Shown: one piece after another, positions 52,733 to 61,612 of the stretch
Position numbering within the stretch: the first letter of the stretch is position 1
Layout of the letters: every line of letters starts with the position of its first letter
Assembly (NCBI GenBank): GCA_963700185.1
Contig: CAVOWP010000001.1
Span: 1-64,000 of the forward strand
Direction: 5' to 3'
Source: AP-15 sp963700185
GTDB taxonomy: Bacteria > Pseudomonadota > Alphaproteobacteria > ATCC43930 > CGMCC-115725
DNA: 64,000 nucleotides
The notes under the pieces: generated by a model
What the model saw: the letters and a program-made list of their open reading frames with translations, nothing else
Database searches by the model: none
What the model was told of the DNA's origin: nothing
Position numbers and translations under genes: made by a program

Positions 52733-54142
52733 ATGGCGACGCTCGAAATCGATACCCATCCTCGGCTCTCGCCCGCGCCGCCGATCACGGCCTCGCCCTT
52801 TCGTCACATTCGCCGCAGACACAAAAGGCTCGCCCTGATTTCGAGCCATAGCGATTTGTGCGGGATCGCGGCTTACACCCGCTATTTGGAGAAGCAGCTA
52901 AGCGATGTTTTCGAGGTTACGGTATTCGACTTGGATCAGTATCTGCTGCGCAGCGCACATGGTCGCGTCAAAAAATTCGGCGACCGGCACATCATGGATA
53001 TATGTCGTGAAATTAGAGACTACGACGCCGTCAATCTGCAACTCGAGCATGGAACATTGGGCAAAGGCTGCCACGACATTCATCGGCGGTTTTCCTGGAT
53101 TCTGCGTGCGGCTCCGCGGCTTTCAGTGACATTCCACACGGTATTCCAGTGTGAGGCCTTCAATTATCGGGAGTACTTCAGAGAAATTCTGAAGCGCAAT
53201 TTCGCAAGAGCGATTGCAATGAGAGCGCAGTACAATCGAGAGCACCTGCTGTCGCCGGGGCTGGCCAGCCGGCTGCGGCGCGCTCAGCGCTTCAAGCCGA
53301 TCACCCTTATCGTGCATACCCGCCGCGACCTGTGGCAGATGAAATTCGCGCACGGCATGCGGAATGTATACGACCATCCCCTGTCGTTTCTATCTGCCGA
53401 CGAAGTGGCGGACATTCGGCGCGTTGCATCCCGGAAGAAATTTCCGGTGCTCGATGACGTCCCGGCCGGAAACAGGCTGATCGGGGTGTTCGGCTTTCTC
53501 GGGCGCTACAAGGGGTTCGATACCGTCGTCAGGGCATTGCATCACCTGCCGAAAGATTATCATCTGCTGATTTTCGGTGGCGTCCATCCAAATGAAATCA
53601 AGCCCCACCAGCCCATCGATCCTGTCGTCTCCTCATTGTTCGACGCCGGTTATGTCGATACCAGTGTGGCCGAGCGGATCCTATCCAACGGCGAGAGGGC
53701 CGCGCCGGCGGTCTCGGTCGCCATGGACAGCTCGATGCGCGATCTCCTGATCGAGCATCCGAAGGATCTATCGGATCGCATTCATTTTATGGGCGCCCAG
53801 AGCGACGCCGATTTCCTTTTCGGCATGGCGATCTGTGACGCCGTCGTATTCCCTTATATCGAGGTCGGGCAATCCTCGTCCGGCCCGATTTCCCAGGCAT
53901 TGGAGCTGGGCTGCCGCGTCATTGCTTCGCGGACCCATACGTTTATCCAGCTCAGCCGCTATCACCACAACCTCATCGAGTTCTTCGACATCGGTAACCA
54001 CCTGGAACTGGCCGGCCGCATCCGAGCGCGGCCGCAATTCGAGCGGCGCGAGCATCTCCCGGCATTCAACGTCGAAACCAACAAGGCCGTCTACCTCGCC
54101 GCCAACGGGTCCCACGCCGCGGCTTCCCGCGTCAAGGTTTGA
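52733..54142 (+). CDS. Glycosyltransferase, GT4-like
   Basis: A 469-residue GT-B-type enzyme. The N-terminal part has LALISSHSDLCGIAAYTRYL, a typical glycine-containing acceptor-domain start. The C-terminal part has GVFGFLGRYKGFDTVVRALHHLPKDYHLLIFGG and the donor-site Glu motif YIEVGQSSSGPISQALELG (E-x-E type). ATG 52733 follows GGGAGAGAGACATC. It is the fourth gene of the export operon and probably builds or primes the exported glycan. Donor sugar and linkage are unknown. Confidence 0.87.
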   Translation: MATLEIDTHPRLSPAPPITASPFRHIRRRHKRLALISSHSDLCGIAAYTRYLEKQLSDVFEVTVFDLDQYLLRSAHGRVKKFGDRHIMDICREIRDYDAVNLQLEHGTLGKGCHDIHRRFSWILRAAPRLSVTFHTVFQCEAFNYREYFREILKRNFARAIAMRAQYNREHLLSPGLASRLRRAQRFKPITLIVHTRRDLWQMKFAHGMRNVYDHPLSFLSADEVADIRRVASRKKFPVLDDVPAGNRLIGVFGFLGRYKGFDTVVRALHHLPKDYHLLIFGGVHPNEIKPHQPIDPVVSSLFDAGYVDTSVAERILSNGERAAPAVSVAMDSSMRDLLIEHPKDLSDRIHFMGAQSDADFLFGMAICDAVVFPYIEVGQSSSGPISQALELGCRVIASRTHTFIQLSRYHHNLIEFFDIGNHLELAGRIRARPQFERREHLPAFNVETNKAVYLAANGSHAAASRVKV

Positions 54143-54240
54143 CCCAAACGTCAAAAAGCTGGCGACAGTCGACCTCTGCGAACCTATGATCGGGCGTTGC
54201 CGCTTCGAGTTAAGAGCGTCGGCGAACGAAGGAGCGCAGA

Positions 54241-55392
54241 ATGAGAAACGGGTTTCGCGTTTATGATTTCGACACGCACGTCAACCCCGCCGCGGAGGTG
54301 CTGGAGCGCTACGTCGACCCGGACTTCCGGGCGCGCCTTGGCGAGCTGTCGCCTTACCGGTTTGCGGTCGGGCAAGGAGCGGTCGGCGGTGTCGAAGGGC
54401 TCCACAATTATCGCGTCGGGACGAAATATTACCGGCGGGTTCTCGGCGAGCGCGCGCCCCGCGATACCTTCACCGGGCGCGAGACGAAATGGATGGGTAG
54501 CAAGATGCCGCGGCCCGGCGTGCAGGACGACCAGGCCGAGAACCGTGTCAAGGACATGGATGACGAAGGGACCGATGTTCATTTCTTGATCCCGACCTCC
54601 TGGCTCAGCGCGGTCGGCCTTCCTGACCCGGCGCTCGAAATCGGCCTCATACGCGCCTACCACCGGCACATGTCGGATTTTTGCGGGCAATATCCGACTC
54701 GCCTCAAGAGCATGATCGTTGCGTCGACCCGCGTTCCCGAGGAAGCCGTGCGCGAGATCCGCGAATGGGGCAAATCGAAATGGGCAGTCGCGGTGATGCC
54801 GCTGCTCGCTAAGGATCTACCGGCGGATCATCCCGATTTGAGCCCGATCTGGGAGGCTGCGCAGGAATACGATCTGCCGATCGCCAATCACAGTTTTACG
54901 TGGAATCCGCCCTACTACCCGGGCTATGAGGATCTCTGGGAAAACATCTTTTTGGGGCGCCTCGCCGCACATCCCTGGGGCGCGATGCGCTTCGTCGGAT
55001 CCTTCATCGGCGGCGGCCTCTTCGACAAATACCCGAAATTGCGGATGGGCGTGCTCGAATGCGGTTTCGGCTGGCTGCCGTTCTGGGCCCGGCGCATGGA
55101 TGAGCAGGCGGTCTATGTCGGCGGCACCGCCCCGCTCAAGCAAAAGCCGAGCGAATATATGCAGAGCGGCCGGTTCTTCTGTAGCATCGAGCATCACGAG
55201 GGGGAGGACATGTTCGACTATGTCTCCCATTTTCTCGGTGACGACATTCTGATGTACGCCTCCGACTATCCCCACTCCGAATGCCAATTCCCAGAGTCGG
55301 TCGACAACATCATCGGCTGGTCGAGCCTCAAGGAGGATACGAAGAGAAAACTCCTCTTCGACAACGCCAACCGCTTCTTCAGACAAGCCTGA
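54241..55392 (+). CDS. Amidohydrolase-family protein (copy 1)
   Basis: A 383-residue amidohydrolase-2 (ACMSD-like) barrel. The metal region at the N-terminus reads VYDFDTHVNP, Asp-x-Asp-x-His in place of the usual HxH. Other likely metal or catalytic segments are LPIANHSFTWNPPYYPGYED and ILMYASDYPHSECQFPE. The second copy starts 28 nt downstream with the same start motif MRNGFRVYD. Members decarboxylate or hydrolyse small acids and lactones; substrate unknown. It lies between the export operon and the benzoate-CoA ligase gene. Confidence 0.87.
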   Translation: MRNGFRVYDFDTHVNPAAEVLERYVDPDFRARLGELSPYRFAVGQGAVGGVEGLHNYRVGTKYYRRVLGERAPRDTFTGRETKWMGSKMPRPGVQDDQAENRVKDMDDEGTDVHFLIPTSWLSAVGLPDPALEIGLIRAYHRHMSDFCGQYPTRLKSMIVASTRVPEEAVREIREWGKSKWAVAVMPLLAKDLPADHPDLSPIWEAAQEYDLPIANHSFTWNPPYYPGYEDLWENIFLGRLAAHPWGAMRFVGSFIGGGLFDKYPKLRMGVLECGFGWLPFWARRMDEQAVYVGGTAPLKQKPSEYMQSGRFFCSIEHHEGEDMFDYVSHFLGDDILMYASDYPHSECQFPESVDNIIGWSSLKEDTKRKLLFDNANRFFRQA

Positions 55393-55420
55393 TGCCGCGG
55401 CCTCGGCAAGGAGAGCCGGG

Positions 55421-56551
55421 ATGAGGAACGGCTTTCGCGTCTATGACGCCGACACGCATGTCAGCCCTTCCGCAGAAATCCTCGAACGCTACCTCGACCC
55501 GAGCTTTCGACCCAGGCTCGCCGAGTTGGCGCCCTACCGCCATGACACCGGCGAGGGTCTGCACTCCTACAGCTTCGGCAGGAAGTTCTATCACCGCGTG
55601 CTCGGTGAGGCGACGCCACGCGAGACCTTCACCGGCCGCGAGTCGCGCTGGCGCGGCAGCAAGATGCCGCGCCCGGGGGTACAGGACGCCGACGCTCCCA
55701 ACCGTGTCTTGGACATGGATGACGAGGGGACGGATGTACATTTCCTGATCCCGGGCTCGTTCATGAGCTTTGTCGGGCTCGACGACCCGACTTTCGAGGT
55801 CGCGATGGCGCGCGCCTATCACCGCCATATCGCCGATTTCTGCGGACAGTTCCCGAGCCGGCTAAAGAGCTTGATCGTCGCCTCGGCCCGCGTTCCCGAG
55901 GAAGCCGTGCGCGAGATCCGCGAATGGGGAAATTCGAAATGGGCGGTGGCGGTCAAGCCGTTGATGCCGACCGACATCCCGCCCGATCACCCCGATCTCG
56001 AGCCGATCTGGCGCGCAGCGGAGGAGCACAACTTGCCCATTGCGCACCACAGCTCGACCTGGAACCCGCCATACTACCCCGCCTATCGCGATGTCTGGGA
56101 CAACATCTTCCTCGGCCGGCTCGCCTCCCATCCGTGGGGGGCGATGCGGTTTGTCGCCTCCTTCATTGGCGGCGGCATCATGGACCGTTACCCAAGCCTC
56201 AGAATGGGCGCGCTCGAATGCGGCTTCGGCTGGCTGCCCTTCTGGGCGCGGCGTATGGATGAGCAGGCGGTCTATGTCGGCGGCACCGCGCCGCTCAAAC
56301 TGAAACCAAGCGAATACCTGACGAGCGGCCGCTTCTTCTGCAGCATCGAGCGCCAGGAAGGTGAGGATATGTTCAACACCGTCACGCAATATCTCGGTGA
56401 CGGTGTGCTGATGTATGCCTCCGACTATCCGCACTCGGAGTGCCAATTTCCGGACTCGATCGACAACATCCTCGCCTGGTCGAGCCTCAGCGGCGAGACG
56501 CGGGGAAAGCTCTTCTGGGACAACGCAAACCGCTTCTTCAAACAGACCTGA
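55421..56551 (+). CDS. Amidohydrolase-family protein (copy 2)
   Basis: A 376-residue close paralogue of the preceding gene, clearly a tandem duplicate: MRNGFRVYDADTHVSPSAEI, RKFYHRVLGEATPRETFTGR, LPIAHHSSTWNPPYYPAYRD and VLMYASDYPHSECQFPD all align. The insert GQGAVGGVEG of copy 1 is shorter here. The same Asp-x-Asp-x-His start is kept, so it is a family trait and not decay. The two frames are close enough to act as one heteromer or as enzymes of differing specificity. Confidence 0.87.
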   Translation: MRNGFRVYDADTHVSPSAEILERYLDPSFRPRLAELAPYRHDTGEGLHSYSFGRKFYHRVLGEATPRETFTGRESRWRGSKMPRPGVQDADAPNRVLDMDDEGTDVHFLIPGSFMSFVGLDDPTFEVAMARAYHRHIADFCGQFPSRLKSLIVASARVPEEAVREIREWGNSKWAVAVKPLMPTDIPPDHPDLEPIWRAAEEHNLPIAHHSSTWNPPYYPAYRDVWDNIFLGRLASHPWGAMRFVASFIGGGIMDRYPSLRMGALECGFGWLPFWARRMDEQAVYVGGTAPLKLKPSEYLTSGRFFCSIERQEGEDMFNTVTQYLGDGVLMYASDYPHSECQFPDSIDNILAWSSLSGETRGKLFWDNANRFFKQT

Positions 56552-56570
56552 GCTGTATGGCCGGTAGCCC

Positions 56571-56613
56571 CTCCCTTCCCTCCCCCGCACGCGGGGGAGG
56601 GTTAGGGTGGGGG
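56571..56613. repeat. REP-like palindromic element 4
   Basis: CCCTCCCCCGC (56578-56588) and GCGGGGGAGGG (56591-56601) form an 11-bp perfect stem with a 2-nt loop. It sits between the convergent amidohydrolase and ligase genes, and its flank supplies the stop codon (56602-56604) and last Pro codons of the ligase. Confidence 0.75.
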
Positions 56614-58149
56614 CTCGCGGAGCTTGAAGCGCTGGATCTTGCCGGTGGCGGTCTTTGGCAGGTCGTCGAGAAACGCGTACCAGCGAGGGCATTTGAATGG
56701 CGCCAGCAGCCCCTTTACATGTCCCTCCAGCGCCCGCACGAGTTCCTCGTCGGCACGAAGCCCAGGTTTGGCGACCACGAATGCCTTCGGCTTCGTCAGA
56801 CCGTTCTCATCCGGCGCGCCGACGACGGCGGCTTCGAGCACGTCCTCGTGTGCGATGAGCGCCGCTTCGACTTCGGCCGGCGAAACATACATGCCGCTGA
56901 CCTTCAGCATGTCGTCGCTGCGGCCGCAATAAACGTAATAACCGTCGTCGTCCTCGAAATATTTGTCGCCCGTGCGGGTCCACCGGCCCATGAAGGTTGT
57001 CCGGCAGCGTTCGCGATTATTCCAGTAATAGGCGGCGGTGGTGGGTCCGCTGACCAACAGGTCGCCGATTTCGCCGCGGCGGACGGGCCTTTCCTCCTCG
57101 TCGACGATTTTCAGCTCGTAGCCTGGTATCGGTCTGCCGGTCGTGCCATAGCGGAGCGCGTCCGGCCAGTTGCTGAGAAAGATGTGCAGCATTTCGGTCG
57201 AGCCGATACCGTCGAGAATATCGACCCCGACCCGGGCCGACCAGCGACGGCCGATCTCCTGCGGCAGCGGCTCGCCAGCCGAAACGCAGCGACACAACGC
57301 GAGTTCATCTCGCTGCGGCAGATCATTGCCGGCGAGCATCGCTGCATAGAAGGTCGGAACGCCGCAAAAGATGGTCGGACGATGCTCGCGCAATACCCGG
57401 CTGACCGATGCCGGCGACGGCCGCTCCGCCATCAAGACGCTGGTCGCGCCGACCGCCATCGGAAAGGTCAGCGCATTGCCGAGCCCGTAGGCGAAGAACA
57501 GCTTCGCTACCGAATACACGACGTCGCTTGCGGCAATGCCGAGGACAGGAATGGCGTAGAGCTCCGCCGTCCGAACGAGGCTCGAATGGATGTGCACGGT
57601 CCCCTTTGGCCGACCGGTCGACCCCGAGGAATAAAGCCAGAAACAAGGCTCGTCCGGGTGGGTCGGTGCAGTCTCGGATGTGGCCGGCGCCTCCGCGGTG
57701 AGCCGCATGAGCGAGTTCTCATGCGCAGGTGAGCCCGAAACTACGAGGGTTGGGCGGGGCTCATGCATTTCGGCTAATGCTGCCTTCATCGCCGGCAATA
57801 CCGGCCCCGATACGACCGCGGCGCGAGCCCGGCTGTCAGACAGCATGAAAGCGAATTCGCTCGCCGACAGTTGAGTGTTGACCGCGACCGGGACGACCCC
57901 GGCCTTGATCGCGCCGAGAAAGGCGCTCGGAAAATCGATTGTGTCGTGGAGGCAGAGGAGAATGCGTTGTTCGGGATGGATCCCGAGCCGGCGCATGAGA
58001 TTGGCAAACCGGCTCACCCGCTCGGCAAGGTCGGCATAGCTGTAATCCCCGGCATCGTCGATAAAAGCCGTCTTCGCACCGCGCCCGGCCAGGAGGTTCC
58101 GCTCGATCAAGTCGGCAGCGGCATTGTATTTCATCGGGTCTTCGCTCAT
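56602..58149 (-). CDS. Benzoate-CoA ligase family protein
   Basis: A 515-residue aryl-CoA ligase that activates an aromatic acid with ATP and CoA. The ATP loop is FWLYSSGSTGRPKGTVHIHS, then SAGEPLPQEIGRRW, GIGSTEMLHIFLSN, GDKYFEDDDGYYVYCGRSDDMLKVSGMYVSP and the C-terminal lysine motif LPKTATGKIQRFKL. The order and HIHSS/GSTEMLH segments match benzoate-CoA ligases (BadA/BclA type). It is divergent from a BzdR/BoxR-type regulator, 73 nt apart, which strengthens the assignment. Ring-attacking box or bzd genes are not in the window. Confidence 0.88.
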   Translation of the reverse strand: MSEDPMKYNAAADLIERNLLAGRGAKTAFIDDAGDYSYADLAERVSRFANLMRRLGIHPEQRILLCLHDTIDFPSAFLGAIKAGVVPVAVNTQLSASEFAFMLSDSRARAAVVSGPVLPAMKAALAEMHEPRPTLVVSGSPAHENSLMRLTAEAPATSETAPTHPDEPCFWLYSSGSTGRPKGTVHIHSSLVRTAELYAIPVLGIAASDVVYSVAKLFFAYGLGNALTFPMAVGATSVLMAERPSPASVSRVLREHRPTIFCGVPTFYAAMLAGNDLPQRDELALCRCVSAGEPLPQEIGRRWSARVGVDILDGIGSTEMLHIFLSNWPDALRYGTTGRPIPGYELKIVDEEERPVRRGEIGDLLVSGPTTAAYYWNNRERCRTTFMGRWTRTGDKYFEDDDGYYVYCGRSDDMLKVSGMYVSPAEVEAALIAHEDVLEAAVVGAPDENGLTKPKAFVVAKPGLRADEELVRALEGHVKGLLAPFKCPRWYAFLDDLPKTATGKIQRFKLREPPP

Positions 58150-58222
58150 CCGCCATCCTCCCGGTTTCGCGCTGCGGGCCGCAAGCCGTCGAGATCGGCC
58201 GCAAGGCCATTATATTCCCCAC

Positions 58223-59128
58223 ATGCAGCGCTCAAACAGCGGCAGCCTTCCCGACACCGGTGCCGAGCGGGACGATTATCTCTGCCGCCTCGGCGAACGG
58301 GTGCGCGAGGAACGGGCCCGTCGAGGTATGACCCGCCGGATCCTGGCACGCGACTTTGGATTGTCGGAGCGCTATCTCGCGCAGCTTGAAGGCGGCAAGG
58401 GCAATCTCTCGATCAAATTGCTGCGCCGGGTCGGCGACGCGCTGAACCTCCCACTCCCGAGGCTGCTCGCCGGGGAGCCCGCCGAACCGGCGGAATTGGG
58501 GCGGATCGTTGAGCTGTTGCGCCGCCTGCCTCCGGACCTGCTCGGTGAGGTGCGCGCGCTGCTCGACGCACACTTCGCCGCGCCCGATCGTCAGGCCCGA
58601 CAACGGCGCATAGCGCTGATCGGATTGCGGGGCGCCGGCAAATCGACCTTGGGCAACCGGCTGGCGGATCATCTCGAAATCCCGTTCATCGAACTGGACG
58701 CCGAGATCGAGCGGGATTTCGGCCTCTCGCTCGGAGAGATTTTTGCGCTGTCGGGCCAATCTGCCTACCGCCGGTCCGAGCGCCGCGTATTGGACATCGT
58801 GATCGATCGCCACCCGGAATTTGTGCTGGCAGCAGGCGGCAGCATTGTCGCCGAGGCGGAAACTTACGATGAGCTGCTCTCGCGCTGCTTTACCTTATGG
58901 ATCAAGGCATCGCCGGAAGACCATATGTGCCGCGTCGTTGCGCAAGGCGACCTCCGCCCGATGTCCGACAACAAGGAAGCGATGGCCGATCTCGAACGCA
59001 TCCTCGCCGCCCGCACCCCGCTCTATGCCCGAGCTGACGCCGTCGTCGACACCGCCGGGCGCTCTGTCGAAGCCAGCTTCTCCGACCTGCTCGCTATCCT
59101 GCCGAAGGGGTGCGTTCGGGAACGCTGA
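58223..59128 (+). CDS. BzdR/BoxR-type regulator: HTH plus shikimate kinase-like domain
   Basis: A 301-residue two-domain regulator. Residues about 20-85 form an XRE-type helix-turn-helix (LGERVREERARRGMTRRILA, then LSERYLAQLEGGKGNLSIK). From about 128 a shikimate kinase-like domain begins, with Walker A GLRGAGKS at 134-141 and ELDAEIERDFGLSLGEIFAL. In BzdR and BoxR this second domain binds benzoyl-CoA and releases DNA. Divergence from a benzoate-CoA ligase gene with a 73-nt gap supports that role. ATG 58223 is chosen because the frame before it lacks homology. Confidence 0.9.
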   Translation: MQRSNSGSLPDTGAERDDYLCRLGERVREERARRGMTRRILARDFGLSERYLAQLEGGKGNLSIKLLRRVGDALNLPLPRLLAGEPAEPAELGRIVELLRRLPPDLLGEVRALLDAHFAAPDRQARQRRIALIGLRGAGKSTLGNRLADHLEIPFIELDAEIERDFGLSLGEIFALSGQSAYRRSERRVLDIVIDRHPEFVLAAGGSIVAEAETYDELLSRCFTLWIKASPEDHMCRVVAQGDLRPMSDNKEAMADLERILAARTPLYARADAVVDTAGRSVEASFSDLLAILPKGCVRER

Positions 59129-59194
59129 GTGGGTTGCCGCCTGGGGCTGCCTGCCGCATGATGAGGTCGGTGACCAGAAAGTCTGCGGTGGGGA

Positions 59195-59941
59195 ATGAGC
59201 GCCAGGAGCAAAATCTGTTCCAGCTTCGATGATGCGGTCCGCGACATTCCGGACGGCGCGGCCCTCGGTTTCGGCGGGTTTGCCGTCGTCGGAATGCCGA
59301 TCAACCTTTATCAGGCGGTCGCCAGACAAGGCGCCAAGCGGCTTACCTGCGTTTCGAATTCAACGCGCGGCGGCGCCACTCTGCCGGCCGATGCGCCCGA
59401 TATGGGCCAGATGATCAAGAACGGGCAGGTCGAGAAGGTGATCTGCGCCTTCACCGCTCCCACTCGCGCCTCGCAACGGCTGATCTTGTCCGAATACGTC
59501 GATAAAGGTTTGATCGAGGCGGAACTCGTCCCGCAGGGCACGCTCGCCGAGCGGATGCGCGCGGCCGGTGCCGGCATCCCGGCCTTCTACACCCCCGCAG
59601 CCGTCGGCACCGAGCTCGCCGAGGGACGGGAAACCCGCGTGTTCAACGGTCGCGAGTACCTCCTCGAACACGCATTACCGCTCGATTACGCGTTTATCCG
59701 GGCCTACCAGGCGGACGCGGCGGGGAACCTGCGCTTCCGGCGCTCGCAGCGCAATTTCAACCCGATCATGGCGATGGCGGCGCGGATCACGATCGTCGAG
59801 GTCGAGGAGCACATCCTGCCGGTGGGCGCCATCGATCCCGACGATGTGCACACAGCAGGGATTTTCGTGCATCGGATCGTCAAGATCCCGCCGCCGCCCG
59901 AAGGCTGGTGGCCGCAGCGTCCAGGGAGCATCGGCCGATGA
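59195..59941 (+). CDS. 3-oxoacid/3-oxoadipate-type CoA-transferase subunit A
   Basis: The 248-residue alpha subunit of a family I CoA-transferase that moves CoA from succinyl-CoA to a 3-oxoacid. It has IPDGAALGFGGFAVVGMPINL, SNSTRGG, RASQRLILSEYVDKGLIEAEL and FNGREYLLEHALPLDYAFIRA. ATG 59195 has GGTGGGGA upstream. Its stop overlaps the subunit B start (ATGA). Close to a benzoate-CoA ligase, a 3-oxoadipate CoA-transferase (PcaI) role is possible, but short-chain 3-oxoacids cannot be ruled out. Confidence 0.9.
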   Translation: MSARSKICSSFDDAVRDIPDGAALGFGGFAVVGMPINLYQAVARQGAKRLTCVSNSTRGGATLPADAPDMGQMIKNGQVEKVICAFTAPTRASQRLILSEYVDKGLIEAELVPQGTLAERMRAAGAGIPAFYTPAAVGTELAEGRETRVFNGREYLLEHALPLDYAFIRAYQADAAGNLRFRRSQRNFNPIMAMAARITIVEVEEHILPVGAIDPDDVHTAGIFVHRIVKIPPPPEGWWPQRPGSIGR

Positions 59942-60615
59942 GCGAGAGGGCGAAAGGGCTGACCCGCCAGCAGATGTGCGACCGGCTGGCGATGGAATTC
60001 GGCGACGGCTGGATCGTCAATCTCGGGATCGGCATTCCGACGCTATGCTCGAATATCGATTTCGGCGACAAGCAGATCATCTTTCACTCCGAGAACGGGG
60101 TGATCGGCTACGGCCCGCTCGCCGCACCGGGCGAGGAGGACATGCACCTCGTCAATGCCGGCGGGCAACACGTCACGTTGCAGCCTGGCGCGGCAATCGT
60201 GCACCACGCGGACTCGTTCGCGCTGATCCGCAGCGGCCGCATCGACGTGACCGTGCTCGGCGCCTACGAGGTCGCCGAGAACGGCGACTTCGCGAACTGG
60301 AAGATGGCGGGCCAGCAGGGCGGCGGGATTGGCGGCGCAATGGACCTGGCGGCCTGCGCCAAGCATGTCTTTGTCGCGATGGAGCACCAGACGCGTGACG
60401 GCAAGCCCCGCCTCGTCGAACGCTGCGCGATCCCGGCCACCGCGCGCGGCGTCGTCAATCTCGTCGCTACCAACTTCGGCCTGTTCGAATTAACGAAGGT
60501 AGGCATGGCGCTGCGTGAAATCGCCCCCGGCGTAACTGTCGAGGAAGTGCGGGCGACCACCGGATGCAATTTGATCATCCCCCGCGAGGTCCCTCCCATC
60601 CGGCTGGCGCAGTAG
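59938..60615 (+). CDS. 3-oxoacid/3-oxoadipate-type CoA-transferase subunit B
   Basis: The 225-residue beta subunit. The catalytic Glu is in QIIFHSENGVIGYGPL, the SENG motif of family I CoA-transferases; VNLGIGIPTLCSN, GGQQGGGIGGAMDL and TTGCNLIIPREV are also typical. ATG 59938 overlaps the subunit A stop. The pair is complete and probably active. A TTG-start aldo/keto reductase gene follows 25 nt later. Confidence 0.92.
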   Translation: MSERAKGLTRQQMCDRLAMEFGDGWIVNLGIGIPTLCSNIDFGDKQIIFHSENGVIGYGPLAAPGEEDMHLVNAGGQHVTLQPGAAIVHHADSFALIRSGRIDVTVLGAYEVAENGDFANWKMAGQQGGGIGGAMDLAACAKHVFVAMEHQTRDGKPRLVERCAIPATARGVVNLVATNFGLFELTKVGMALREIAPGVTVEEVRATTGCNLIIPREVPPIRLAQ

Positions 60616-60640
60616 GCCTCGCAAATAAAAAGGACTGTGA

Positions 60641-61585
60641 TTGGAACAGCGTAGTCTGGGCCGATCCGGCCTTCTCGTGTCGGTGGTGGGCGTCGGCTGC
60701 AATAATTTCGGCGGCCGCATCGATTTCGAGGCGACGAAGAAGGTTGTCCACAAGGCGCTCGATCTCGGTATCACGTTTTTCGATCAAGCCGACACCTATG
60801 GCGAGCCCCGCGGCAGCTCCGAGACCTATCTCGGCCAGATCCTCGGAGACCGGCGGAAGGACATCGTGCTGGCCACAAAATTTGCCCGCCCGATGGATGC
60901 CGCCGGCCGGATGCAGGGCGCCTCGCGGCACTACATCATGGCCGAGGTCGAGGCGAGCCTCAGGCGGCTGAAGACCGACTGGATCGACCTCTACCAGCAG
61001 CATCAGCCCGATCCGCTGACCCCGATCGAGGAAACATTGCGGGCGCTCGACGATCTCGTGCGGCACGGCAAAGTCCGTTACATCGGCTGCTCGACCCTGC
61101 CGGCCTGGCAGGTCGTCGAGGCGCAATGGACCTCCAAGCATTTCGGGCTCCACCATTTCATCTCATGCCAGGAGGAGTACAGCCTGCTCGCCCGCGACCT
61201 CGACCGCGACATGATGCCGGTTCTGGAAGCCTATGGTCTGGGGCTGATCCCGTTCCGCCCATTAGCGGACGGCCTGTTGACCGGCAAATACGAGCGCGGG
61301 GTGCCGCCGCCTGCCGGCACCCGTCTGGCGACGATGGCGCGAGCGGCCGACCGCAACCTGACGGATGAGAACTGGGCGATTGTCGAGCGGCTCGCGGGGT
61401 TCGCCGCCGAGCGCGGCCAGACCTTGCTGGAGCTTGCCTTCAGCTGGCTGGTCCGCCGCCCAGCCGTGGCCAGCATCATCGCCGGCGCGACGACGCCGGA
61501 ACAGGTCGAACAGAATGTCCGCGCGACCGCATGGGCCTTGACGCCGCAGGAGATGCAAGAGATCGATGCGCTGACGGCCAAATGA
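60641..61585 (+). CDS. Aldo/keto reductase
   Basis: A 314-residue NADP(H)-dependent oxidoreductase. Catalytic positions: Asp and Tyr in GITFFDQADTYGEPRGSSE, Lys in DIVLATKFARP, His in IDLYQQHQPDPLTP. A phosphate-binding end (SIIAGATTPEQVEQN) completes the barrel. The start is TTG 60641 with AGGA 6 nt upstream. Probably co-transcribed with the CoA-transferase and the SDR gene that follows, but the substrate is unknown. Confidence 0.9.
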   Translation: MEQRSLGRSGLLVSVVGVGCNNFGGRIDFEATKKVVHKALDLGITFFDQADTYGEPRGSSETYLGQILGDRRKDIVLATKFARPMDAAGRMQGASRHYIMAEVEASLRRLKTDWIDLYQQHQPDPLTPIEETLRALDDLVRHGKVRYIGCSTLPAWQVVEAQWTSKHFGLHHFISCQEEYSLLARDLDRDMMPVLEAYGLGLIPFRPLADGLLTGKYERGVPPPAGTRLATMARAADRNLTDENWAIVERLAGFAAERGQTLLELAFSWLVRRPAVASIIAGATTPEQVEQNVRATAWALTPQEMQEIDALTAK

Positions 61586-61612
61586 CTCAAATCCCGAAGG
61601 AGGAGTAGCGAC

